A DNA stretch of 64,000 nt from Teredinibacter franksiae (lineage in GTDB: Bacteria > Pseudomonadota > Gammaproteobacteria > Pseudomonadales > Cellvibrionaceae), in assembly GCF_014218805.1 (NCBI RefSeq), contig NZ_JACJUV010000008.1, positions 310,001-374,000 of the forward strand. The letters are read 5' to 3'. A program made the translations under genes and the position numbers. The stretch's first letter is position 1. Each line of letters starts with the position of its first letter. Shown here in pieces: positions 56,592 through 64,000 of this stretch. The notes below the pieces were generated by a model. The model had not been told where the DNA came from, ran no database searches, and saw only the letters and a program-made list of their open reading frames with translations.

Positions 56592-57509
56592 TTAAACTCT
56601 ATCAGCTTCCGCCGAAGCCGCTTGCAGCCAAAGCTTAGTTAAACAAGCAAAGGTGTCTTCGGCATCCGCGGGGCCGGTATCTTCCAGTAAAATAGGTACG
56701 CCTTGTTTTCCCGCTTTAAAGAGTCGGGTAAACACACCCAGCCAATCCATTTCTCCGGTACCCGCAGGTATAGGGCCAGATTTTTCCGGGCCATTAGGGC
56801 CGCTTTCCATACGATAATCTTTCGCATGCAATGCAACAATGTGCTCACCAAAGCAATCGAAACAATTATCCAAAAAAGCCTCCATATCGGCGATGCCTTT
56901 TTGGGGAACTAAGTTTACAGGGTCGAATATAATCCCCAAAGCATCCGAGTTCATTTCCTCTATCAATATTCGTGCATGCTCTGCCGACGACAACGCATGA
57001 ATATCGGCGACCGGCTCCAAGCCAACCTTCACCCCATTAGGGCCGCTTTTTTCAGCGACTGTTATTAACCGGCGTAAGGAATGCAGCGACACCCTAAAAG
57101 CCGCTTCAATAGCGTCTGGCCCAGTGCCATAGGGAACAGGCGAGCCCGTTTCGGTACCTACAATTTTACAGCCGAGCTTAGGCGCCGCCTCTATGTGTGC
57201 TTCAAAACGTTGAAGCGCAGCCTCACGCTCGCTCATATTAAGCGTAACCATATCGATATAGCACCCTAATACAACAACGCTCAATTCACTTTCTTTAAAG
57301 GCGTTACTAACAAATGCCAAACCACTTTCACCTAAGTCGCTGGGTAACATCGGTTCATTAGGCAAAGCTTTGGCAAGCGCGAGCTGAACACAGGCCGCAC
57401 CAGAATCGGCAATACTAGGTGCAAGCGCCTCTGCGGGTAAGGTTCCAAAATCGTGTGCACGAAGTCCGAGTAAAGGTTTCATCATGGCGTATCTTCTTTC
57501 ATTATTCAC
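56592..57509 (-). CDS. Sugar phosphate isomerase/epimerase-like TIM-barrel protein
   Basis: A 305-residue protein (an internal Met at 57485, MKPLLGLRAHDFG, is also a plausible start). It has the xylose-isomerase-like TIM-barrel pattern: VGLEPVADIHALSS, GIIFDPVNLVPQKG, HIVALHAKDYRMES and ILLEDTG, with Glu/Asp/His metal ligands in the usual strands. Probably an isomerase or epimerase of a sugar or sugar acid from pectin. It is convergent with the PL9 gene, with 3 bases between the stops. Confidence 0.8.
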   Translation of the reverse strand: MNNERRYAMMKPLLGLRAHDFGTLPAEALAPSIADSGAACVQLALAKALPNEPMLPSDLGESGLAFVSNAFKESELSVVVLGCYIDMVTLNMSEREAALQRFEAHIEAAPKLGCKIVGTETGSPVPYGTGPDAIEAAFRVSLHSLRRLITVAEKSGPNGVKVGLEPVADIHALSSAEHARILIEEMNSDALGIIFDPVNLVPQKGIADMEAFLDNCFDCFGEHIVALHAKDYRMESGPNGPEKSGPIPAGTGEMDWLGVFTRLFKAGKQGVPILLEDTGPADAEDTFACLTKLWLQAASAEADRV

Positions 57510-57964
57510 ATTGAATAGTTGATGGTTATTGATTGGTGAGATTCCTGTAAGGCGGTAGTACTCAAAAGCCGTACCCCTCGTTTTCGATATAGTTCATATC
57601 CCTACTTACAGCACTTAAAAACAACAAAAGTGCTCGGTAGGGCTCTATCAAGAAGTAAAAAGAACTGTCCCGACGATATCAGAAAACGCCCCTTTTAAAC
57701 GCCTGACTGCTCTGCTCATAGGGTTCATGTCTAGGCATTTTCCGAATCAATAGTGTACAAAATAACAGCTCAAAATGCCAGATATTGACCACAAATGATC
57801 ATTTATGACTAATCCAAGCACATTGGCCACTAAAATGAGGTCTGACACAAGGTTTGACTAATGGGCCGCGCTTCAAGAGGCTTTTAAGAATTACAAATAG
57901 CAAAGGCCCCAATGACCATAACCACTTAATAGGCGGGCACTAAGGGGGCTTATTAACCCGATTG

Positions 57965-58090
57965 TGAAGACGGCGCTTACGAACACGCCTCAGCCCTGCC
58001 ACAATTACGCTGTAGTACCTTGTGCATATTCGCAACCGAACCTGCACTAGAGGCATAACCGAGGCCAAAGTTCATTGGTGTTTGCACTGC
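57965..58090 (-). pseudogene. Degraded RAYT C-terminal fragment (copy 5)
   Basis: ACGAACACGCC, CACAATTACGC and CCGAACCTGCACT with CGGCCAAAGTTC-like spacing match the 3' end of the RAYT gene at 60788-61951 (same order and spacing). No reading frame is left. Confidence 0.65.
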
Positions 58091-58246
58091 GCTTATAGTC
58101 TGGCAAAGTTTGGCCCATGGAATCTACAAGCGCAAAACTTCAATATTATCCAAACTAAAAAGCTGAGGTTTTCTTATCGTGGCTGTCAAATTTTTATTAC
58201 GGAAAAAAGACTGAAACGCGTGATTATTAAATACCCATCACGGCGC

Positions 58247-58378
58247 TGAGACAGCGGCAGAAAAGCCCGCGGCTATAATAGCTAAAAAGCCCAGGCCATC
58301 TCTGGCTAGGGCTACTGCAGCTAAGGGGGAGAACAATTTCAAAAAAATAGGTACCAACCGTAAGGCATGCGCCCTAGG
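58247..58378. repeat. ~130-bp repeat with GGCCATCTCTGGCT hairpin, copy A
   Basis: Shares TGAGACA-CGGCAGAAA, GCTAAAAA-CCCAG, GCCATCTCTGGCTAGGG and GTAAGGC with 60331-60455, and the second half with 63374-63459 and 63505-63540. The GCCA/TGGC hairpin followed by T-rich sequence can act as a terminator. Confidence 0.75.
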
Positions 58379-58389
58379 ATTTTTTGCCC

Positions 58390-59586
58390 CTATTGTCTAT
58401 CATAATCCAACGGGTACATGTCGAATGAATTGTCTACGCCATCGTTATCGGTATCGAATGGGTAGTCGTCTTGCGCATCCAGTGAGCCATCGCCGTCACT
58501 ATCCCGATAAACTACACCATTGAAATTCAAACCCGGCAACTGATTTGTTTCACCAAAATCCCAATAAAACACGGGTTCACCGTCACTGTTGTAGTAGTCG
58601 AGGTAATCCCATCCATTATATAAATAGTTCGTACCATCACATGAAACAGGGACGTACGCCCCTTCATGTAAAATAGTGCATTGTAAATCTACAATAGATT
58701 GAACTGTTTTTGAATTGATACGCTGGGCATTGTAAACACTCTCTTGAGCACCGGTAGAATCAAGCGGAAAGTAACTTCGATAGATTTTTGATGTCGAATT
58801 TCTTCCCCCTGAACCTGCAAGCGCCCCACCCAAACCAGTGGATGTTATACGGCCCGTGGAATAAACATAGCGCATCACACTGCTTGTATAGAAATACCCA
58901 ACCAATCCGCCAACATATTGCTCTCCCGTTATGGCGCCAGTATTAAATGCAGTTTTTATCTCAGTTTTATACGTATGACCAACCAAACCACCAACCCGAT
59001 CGGCACCGCTGATAGAACCGGTATTGAAAAGGCCAGTCAAAGCTCCGCTAGACATCGCTCCCGCAAAAGCACCAACGTAATCTGACCCGGCCACAAACAT
59101 CAAAGACCCGGCAAAACCAAGGTTAGATACCTCTACACTTTTTACAAAGCTGAAAAGCCCAACATGAGTAGTTTGCGGCCGATTAATATATAAATTGTAG
59201 ATAACATGGCCATTTCCAGCAAACCGAGTATTAAGCATACCGGCTTGACCACTTATGGGGAACCAACCTTCTCCTTCGTTCCAATATGCGTCCTGCTCAT
59301 CCATAACGCCGTCAGTATTAGTATCAAAATCAAGGTCTTGGGTAAGCTCAAAACCAAAACAGCCACCAGCGGGGCAGCCCATTGACTGACCGTATAATGT
59401 TGTGCCAAAAAGATAACCGCTATTATAATAGGTATTATTACGGATTTCGTTTAGATCCTCCAAATCATTAATTTCAATCAGACCATTACCGTCAACGTCA
59501 TAATCGGTACGGCCGCCCTCCGCGAATGCGGCCATTGACCCCAAAAAAAATACCAGAAAGGTTAATACAGTTTTACCATTTATCAA
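58390..59586 (-). CDS. Secreted GLUG-repeat protein with calcium-binding ends
   Basis: A 398-residue protein. The signal peptide runs to about AAFAEGG. Near the N-terminus is a dockerin/EF-type loop DVDGNGLIEINDL. The centre carries GLUG-type repeats (RVGGLVGHTYK, YVGGLVGYFYT and YVGAFAGAMSS). The C-terminus has thrombospondin-3-like calcium loops (DSDGDGSLDAQDDYPFDTDN). GLUG proteins are bacterial surface or matrix proteins, often adhesive. The mRNA probably ends near the repeat at 58378. Adhesion is an inference. Confidence 0.8.
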   Translation of the reverse strand: MINGKTVLTFLVFFLGSMAAFAEGGRTDYDVDGNGLIEINDLEDLNEIRNNTYYNSGYLFGTTLYGQSMGCPAGGCFGFELTQDLDFDTNTDGVMDEQDAYWNEGEGWFPISGQAGMLNTRFAGNGHVIYNLYINRPQTTHVGLFSFVKSVEVSNLGFAGSLMFVAGSDYVGAFAGAMSSGALTGLFNTGSISGADRVGGLVGHTYKTEIKTAFNTGAITGEQYVGGLVGYFYTSSVMRYVYSTGRITSTGLGGALAGSGGRNSTSKIYRSYFPLDSTGAQESVYNAQRINSKTVQSIVDLQCTILHEGAYVPVSCDGTNYLYNGWDYLDYYNSDGEPVFYWDFGETNQLPGLNFNGVVYRDSDGDGSLDAQDDYPFDTDNDGVDNSFDMYPLDYDRQ

Positions 59587-59879
59587 TTTAATAAACTCCT
59601 AAAACGATGATTAAGTTACTTGCTGTAACAGGTTTCAGTAACTTATCAGATTAAATTGAACGCCACCTGAACCACCCCGAATTAGAAGAGGTTTCAACGG
59701 AAATACCCTATACACCACTCACCAGCGTGTTATTTTGGCACGATTTGATTTGCCTGCATATATACATAGAAGCTTGTCTTCTCACACAAACGCCTTTATC
59801 AGCAAAAGATATTTTTCGTACCGTAATAATCTAAGTAGCCCACATTGAGTGAATCACATCGCCAAGAAATGGGTGCATT

Positions 59880-60130
59880 TACGCCGGTTTGTAGATATTA
59901 CCCACAGGGCCATTCGCAAAATATATGTGATTTTATCGACAACCATCTACCGACCTATTCTCGATAGGCTCATTATCTCAAGCCCCAATGGTTTATACTC
60001 ACGACCCAGTTTGGAGTAAACTTAATACTTAGCGGGCTTCAAAGAAAAACTAATAATTACAAAGAACATCCGCTTAGGCCAATTATGACGCGATATTGCA
60101 CCAACAATTCCACATAAGGTTAAACCCCGC
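59880..60130 (+). pseudogene. Degraded RAYT C-terminal fragment (copy 6)
   Basis: The DNA follows GTAGATATTACC, GGGCCATTCG, TTTATCGACAACCA, TCGATAGGCTC, CACGACCCAGTTTGGAGT, in the order of the RAYT copy 1 tail (5745-5990), with small deletions and frameshifts. The stop region and GTTAAACCCCGCTCCAC downstream match too. It is followed at 60265 by TGGCTGCC, a mutated right end. Confidence 0.8.
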
Positions 60131-60330
60131 TCCACGCTCTTCCTTAAAAAAAAGTCTCGCACGATTTTTTTCGAGACGAAGCATTCCACACCAAGCATAA
60201 TTACCAGCCAAAAAACATAGAAATAATATCATAATAAAAAAATTTCATTTGATGTATTCTTTTGACGTGGCTGCCTAGATTTTATAGGAAAGCTTTGAAA
60301 ATCCTAATTATTAGCTATTAGTTTTAGAAC

Positions 60331-60455
60331 TGAGACATCGGCAGAAAGGTCAGCCTCTACAGCTAAAAAACCCCAGCCATATCTGGCTAGGGTTTTTCCA
60401 ACAAGGGGGGAAACGATCTCAAAAAAGACCTGACGGCAAACGTAAGGCCTAACCC
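60331..60455. repeat. ~125-bp repeat with AGCCATATCTGGCT hairpin, copy B
   Basis: AGCCA/TGGCT hairpin at 60375-60388 followed by AGGGTTTTT (terminator-like). The rest matches copy A. Both lie about 70 bases after a TGGCTG-type element end. Confidence 0.75.
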
Positions 60456-60512
60456 GAATCGCACTTACCTACGCCTTATGGTCCTCCAGCATCAATGCGT
60501 GTGCATATTTGT

Positions 60513-60600
60513 GAACACCCACATTAACACAGCTTTTCGGTGGAGCCTTTATCGAAAAACCATCCAATTAATTCAGTGTGTTTTTTTGACGTGACTGTCC
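60513..60600. mobile_element. 88-bp non-autonomous element with RAYT-type ends
   Basis: GAACACCCACATTAACAC at the left and TTTTTTTGACGTGACTGTCC at the right; no gene inside. It has the same end pattern as 1691-1822 but is shorter. Confidence 0.5.
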
Positions 60601-60787
60601 TACTTATTTCCATCGCATATGATCTGTTGTGAGCAAACCAAACACCCCACCCCAAAATGAGGCCCAACAGCCCCCCCTAATTAATAACAGCTCCATTTCA
60701 AGGTGCGCCCGGAAAGAGCCTTGAGGTTTAAGCAAGAGAAAAGCAAGCGTCATGGCCCGAAAGGCCAAAACACCGTAGAACCAAGCA

Positions 60788-61951
60788 TTAGCCCGTATTG
60801 GCGTAAACCGCCTGCGAACACGCTACACCCTTGCCGCAATTACGCTCAAACACCTGGGCGTAATCGGCCATGCGCGCCACCGAACCAGCACTGGAACCAT
60901 AACGGCGGCCAAAGTTCTGAACGTGGTCGATCCACTTATTTGGATTAATACCCAACCGCGACACTATGGCCGGAAGTTCGCTGGCGATGGCTCCGCGCTT
61001 ATCGTCTCGCAGAATACGGCCGGTGGTATCCACCAACTCAAAATAATCTTCACGGGTAAAGGGCAAGGCATGGTGAGTATCGGTATGGGAGGAACCATCA
61101 AAGGGCATTAACGGCGCTTCGGGTAAGGCATCCAAACCCATTTCAGCTTTTATTTCACGCTGCTTTTGAATACGAGCATTCAATTTCTGCTCGTCTTTAG
61201 ATTTGGTATTTTTGTATTTTACGTAATCGAATAAGCGCTGCTGTATGGAGGTGAAATCACTTTCCATAAGATCTGTTTCCATCGCCGCCCGAATGGGGTT
61301 GAGGTCGACATAGGCCATGCAGAAGCGCTGCTGTATGGAGGTGAAATCACTTTCCATAAGATCTGTTTCCATCGCCGCCCGAATGGGGTTGAGGTCGACA
61401 TAGGCCATGCAGCTTAGTAGTGCGGCTTCATCCAATAGAGCCTGACTTTTAAAACGCCCTTCCCAAAACCGGCCTTTACAGTTTTCTTCCTCGTTGGCCA
61501 TACGGGCTATGGTTTCATTAACACCGCGCATAAACCAGCTGATATCGTATAAGCGTTTACGCCACTTTTCGATAATCTCATCCACTGCCGCTTGCGTAGC
61601 CACATCAATAGCCTCCGGGTTCTCCAGCCAGTGATCAACCAGCATATGGCCGCTATACAACTGCATCCAGCGCTCGGCCACTTCTTTATTACTCCATGCC
61701 TGCGCCCTAGCCTTATCCGCATGCAGCACAACATGGTAGTGGTTGCTCATTACCGCATAAGCACACACGTCCACCGCATACACATACGACAAAAACCGCA
61801 AGCGCGATACGATCCACTGCTTGCGGTGATCGTAATTCTCACCCGTCGAATGATCTTCACCACACAAATATGCACGCCGAACACAGCGTACATAGCAATG
61901 GTAAAACGGTGTTGAATCTAGAGAGATTAATGTTTCGCGGCTTTGGGTCAT
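60788..61951 (-). CDS. RAYT-family Y1 transposase with an in-frame duplication of the catalytic-Tyr segment
   Basis: A 387-residue protein. HUH motif MSNHYHVVLH (H71, H73). The Tyr segment CMAYVDLNPIRAAMETDLME is present twice in tandem (residues 181-210 and 211-240), giving Y184 and Y214. The duplication is an exact 90-bp direct repeat in the DNA (61233-61322 and 61323-61412). The C-terminal part (DYFELVDTTGRILRDDKRG, AIASELPAIVSRLG) is like the other RAYT. It is clearly a different subtype from the gene at 5002. The two copies are identical, so the duplication is recent or an assembly artefact; activity of the product is uncertain. Confidence 0.88.
   Translation of the reverse strand: MTQSRETLISLDSTPFYHCYVRCVRRAYLCGEDHSTGENYDHRKQWIVSRLRFLSYVYAVDVCAYAVMSNHYHVVLHADKARAQAWSNKEVAERWMQLYSGHMLVDHWLENPEAIDVATQAAVDEIIEKWRKRLYDISWFMRGVNETIARMANEEENCKGRFWEGRFKSQALLDEAALLSCMAYVDLNPIRAAMETDLMESDFTSIQQRFCMAYVDLNPIRAAMETDLMESDFTSIQQRLFDYVKYKNTKSKDEQKLNARIQKQREIKAEMGLDALPEAPLMPFDGSSHTDTHHALPFTREDYFELVDTTGRILRDDKRGAIASELPAIVSRLGINPNKWIDHVQNFGRRYGSSAGSVARMADYAQVFERNCGKGVACSQAVYANTG
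61233..61412. repeat. Exact 90-bp tandem duplication inside the RAYT gene
   Basis: Two identical 90-bp units, beginning AAGCGCTGCTGTATGGAGGT and ending GGCCATGCAG. In frame (30 codons). Confidence 0.95.
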
Positions 61952-61979
61952 GGTTGCATAAATTACTAGAGCCCGGGAG

Positions 61980-62010
61980 ACTTGTCAAGTTTTTGGATGT
62001 CCTTTTCTTT
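61980..62010. repeat. 31-bp direct repeat flanking the IS30 region (left copy)
   Basis: Identical to 63315-63345; includes GACTTGTCAAGTTTTTGGAT and TCCTTTTCTT. The two copies flank a 1.3-kb stretch with the IS30 gene. On the minus strand it reads GGACATCCA, the left end type of the adjacent RAYT element, so it may be a duplicated element end. Confidence 0.85.
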
Positions 62011-62048
62011 TCACCTAAACTCTAAGTATCTGATAACTGGAGATAAAT

Positions 62049-63041
62049 ATGGGACTTCTTTATTCACATTTGTCACTTCACGAACGGCAATTAATGTTTA
62101 ATTGGCATCACTACCACAGCATACCCATTCGAGAGATTGCTCGCAGACTCGGTCGTTCTCACTCTACAATTTCACGAGAACTGAAACGCAATATCTCAAG
62201 CTACTATGTACCAACCTGGTACCCACACCTTGCCCAATCGATGTATGAGCGGAAAATGAGGGTTAGAGCGCAACGGGAAAACCTGAAAAGTAGCAACACT
62301 CAAGGCTACGTCATTGAAAAACTCAAGATAGGATGGACACCAGAGCTAATCTCAGGCCGTTTAAAGCACCATGAAACTCTACCCTATGTTTGCCATGAAA
62401 CAATCTACCAATACATTTACAAAGAAGCACCTGAACTAATTTCCTGTTTGGCACGAAAACACAAATAACGTAAAAAGAAATATCCTGCTAGAAAATACAA
62501 GCAAGCAATCAACAACAAAACATCCATCCTAGAGCGCCCCGAAATAATCAATGACCGACTTGAATTTGGTCACTGGGAAAGTGACTCCATCATCTCTGCA
62601 GGTCAAAAACCTGGCTGTAACGTTGTTATTGAGCGCTGTACTCGCATGGTTCATATCACTAAGTTGAATGCAAAAACGGCAGAAGAAACGGAAAAGGCCC
62701 TTGTAAACAAGCTTATTCACCACCCATGCGATTTCGTAAAATCCATTACTTATGACAACGGAACCGAAAACTCTAACCACTTAAAAACTAATGATCAGCT
62801 AAAATGCGACTCGTTTTTTTGTCAGGCTTACCACTCATGGGAAAAAGGTGCTGTCGAACAAGTGAATGGCTTAATTCGTCGTTTCTTACCCAAAAAGACC
62901 GATATCACTCAAATTTCAGATAAGAAAATATTAGAGATTGAACATATTCTAAACTCTCGCCCAAGAAAATGCCTTAATTACCGAACACCACTCGAAGTAT
63001 ACGAACAGTATCGCAAAGATCTTCCAATAAGCTCAGCCTAG
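62049..63041 (+). pseudogene. IS30-family transposase gene interrupted by one in-frame stop
   Basis: The reading frame is continuous from 62049 to 63041 except for a single TAA at 62466-62468 (after CLARKHK, before RKKKYPARKYK). The N-terminal HTH is IPIREIARRLGRSHSTISRE. The DDE core is D179 (FGHWESDS), D236 (TYDNGTEN) and E270 (KGAVEQVNGLIRRF), with the 33-residue D-E spacing of IS30. Everything but the stop is intact, so this is a single nonsense mutation, a suppressible stop, or a sequence error. A good terminator follows. IS termini were not delimited with confidence. Confidence 0.92.
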
Positions 63042-63049
63042 AATGAAAA

Positions 63050-63080
63050 AGGCCGACTAGAAATTAATTTCTGTCGGCCT
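63050..63080 (+). terminator. Long hairpin after the IS30 gene
   Basis: AGGCCGAC / GTCGGCCT outer stem and AGAAATTAATTTCT inner palindrome, 9 bases after the transposase stop. No T-run, so it may block read-through by structure. Confidence 0.6.
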
Positions 63081-63314
63081 CAACTTGTCACGGCCATCGG
63101 CTCCTCAGCCTGTACCGCTAATTTAGCGTAGCACAGCAGGATTAACTTGTCCAAAAATACCTGCGGGGTTTGGGGCGGCAAGCCCCAAGAGCTAAAACAC
63201 AAAACAACTATCTCTTAGTGTCGATTGGTATAAGCAAACCATTGATCCAGAAACTAAAAAGTAGTTAACTTGTGCTGCCCGTGCACTTTAATCTTGAAGC
63301 TGGCGAGTCTGGAA

Positions 63315-63345
63315 GACTTGTCAAGTTTTTGGATGTCCTTTTCTT
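63315..63345. repeat. 31-bp direct repeat (right copy)
   Basis: Identical to 61980-62010. Confidence 0.85.
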
Positions 63346-63373
63346 ATTTTCGGATGTCCTTTTCTTATTTTCC

Positions 63374-63540
63374 GGCCATCTCTGGCTAGGGCTTTTGCAG
63401 CTAAGGGGTAAATGAATTCAAAAAAGACCTGATGTCAAATGTAAGGCCTGACCCCTAGGGCTTCTTTGGATGTCTTTTTTCGTTCAAAATGAGCCCAACA
63501 GCCCCGGCCATCTCTGGCTAGGGCTTTTACAGCTAAGGCA
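63374..63540. repeat. GGCCATCTCTGGCT hairpin repeat, copies C and D
   Basis: Copy C (63374-63459) is closest to copy A in the hairpin (same GGCCATCTCTGGCTAGGGCT) and to copy B in the tail (AAAAAAGACCTGA). Copy D (63505-63540) has the hairpin half only. Confidence 0.75.
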
Positions 63541-63708
63541 CTAATTAACGTGGCTGCCCCGCTAATTAACGTCGCTGCCCTATGTGTTGATTCCTACAGA
63601 CAATTATCAAAAACTCCCAACACTATCGCTACGACCAATGACACATTAAGAGTTAGGCTAGCGCCAAGAACCCCCTTTGCAAAAAAGTACTTTAACATCT
63701 CACCATCC

Positions 63709-63999
63709 TCATCGTTTATCAAAAACCCCATCTGTGCTACTACAATCACGGTTCGACCGACCACTTTCAATCACATTTTGACCTGTCTGCCGATTAACTA
63801 GGTATGTGTAGGTGGTTAAATGCCCTTGATGCTCGTACGTAACGCTATATTTCGATTCACCCGGCTCATGTGTTCGAGATTGTGCGTTAGCTTCACCGTA
63901 TACATGTGTACCGTATAACCCAAGCCCCGAGACTACAACCCCAGGTATAAAACCAAATACTTTCCCCACCGCTGCACCACCAACCAAAACAATTACACC
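63709..63999 (-). CDS. Partial protein with glycine-rich hydrophobic start, unknown
   Basis: Open at the window edge on the minus strand, ending at 63709. The visible part starts GVIVLVGGAAVGKVFGFIPG, a Gly-rich hydrophobic stretch that is likely membrane-spanning, then GLGLYGTHVYGEANAQSRTH and a polar tail (TYTYLVNRQTGQNVIESGRS). No family recognised. The true start lies outside. Confidence 0.45.
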   Translation of the reverse strand, partial: GVIVLVGGAAVGKVFGFIPGVVVSGLGLYGTHVYGEANAQSRTHEPGESKYSVTYEHQGHLTTYTYLVNRQTGQNVIESGRSNRDCSSTDGVFDKR

Positions 64000-64000
64000 T

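Larger units (their letters stand above)
57510..58389. other. Gap with RAYT remnant and repeat, copy A
   Basis: About 880 bases. It includes the palindrome AAATGATCATTT (57793-57804), a degraded minus-strand RAYT 3' end (57965-58090), an element-end-like TATCGTGGCTGTC (58177-58189) and the hairpin repeat copy A (58247-58378). Confidence 0.6.
59587..60787. other. Mobile-element graveyard without intact genes
   Basis: About 1.2 kb holding the RAYT remnant (59880-60130), an element end (60254-60275), the hairpin repeat copy B (60331-60455) and a short element (60513-60600). No coding frame supported. Confidence 0.65.
63081..63708. other. Repeat-rich gap at the right end
   Basis: Holds the 31-bp repeat (63315-63345), a second GGATGTCCTTTTCTTATTTT (63351-63370), hairpin repeat copy C (63374-63459) and partial copy D (63505-63540). 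At 63549-63580 two tandem TAATTAACGTGGCTGCC-type ends occur (one reads GTCGCTGCC). No supported gene. Confidence 0.6.

Overview
The window looks like a chromosomal segment of a polysaccharide-degrading gammaproteobacterium of the Cellvibrionaceae type (Cellvibrio/Saccharophagus/Teredinibacter relatives). The reasons are long poly-serine linkers in secreted carbohydrate-active enzymes (a GH74 xyloglucanase and a PL9 pectate lyase), a CE2 esterase and a GH28 polygalacturonase, and a gammaproteobacterial housekeeping core (gap, zwf, lptF/lptG, pepA-holC-valS). The genus is an inference; there is no rRNA or tRNA in the window to fix it.

Region 1 (1-14.4 kb) is a mobile, eroded island. It holds a secreted HExxH protein cut by the window edge, the 3' end of a sulfatase gene, and a complete IS66-type element with a perfect 8-bp target duplication (2631-4914). 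It also holds a complete REP-associated tyrosine transposase (RAYT, Y1/HUH) element, a NACHT-family NTPase that is a candidate anti-phage NLR-like protein, a broken VgrG-like tail, and further RAYT fragments. After these come a secreted metzincin/fibrinogen-like protein with a GlyGly-CTERM-like tail and a secreted repeat protein. Short elements bounded by GGACACCCA-like and TGGCTGTCC-like ends recur here and again near 57-63 kb.

Region 2 (14.4-27.6 kb) has signalling genes (a double-REC protein with degenerate GGDEF/EAL domains; an HD-GYP phosphodiesterase), a CNNM/CorC-type membrane protein, a cupin, a periplasmic coiled-coil protein and a lipoprotein. It also contains a minus-strand trio that looks like an orphan type VI effector locus: a thiolase-like protein lacking the catalytic Cys, an AHH-type nuclease, and a likely immunity protein.

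Region 3 (27.6-51.6 kb) is mostly core: gap and zwf, a DUF3108-like protein, a cyclase-FHA protein, an RDD protein, lptG/lptF divergent from pepA-holC, and later valS. Between holC and valS lies about 9 kb of accessory genes (CE2 esterase, AraC-type regulator, amidohydrolase, YaiI-like protein, frameshifted GNAT gene, GH74 xyloglucanase), which splits a gene order that is usually compact.

Region 4 (51.6-64 kb) has a PhyH-type dioxygenase, then a pectin-use group (GH28 polygalacturonase, PL9 pectate lyase lipoprotein, sugar-isomerase-like TIM barrel), then a GLUG-repeat secreted protein. The last part is another graveyard of RAYT and IS30 elements, including a RAYT gene whose catalytic-tyrosine helix is duplicated in frame, and an IS30 transposase gene with one in-frame stop.

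Functionally, the secreted enzymes would attack plant cell-wall polymers (xyloglucan, acetylated hemicellulose, pectin). The accessory blocks carry conflict genes and transposase-driven repeats. All functional calls rest on reading motifs by eye, without database searches.
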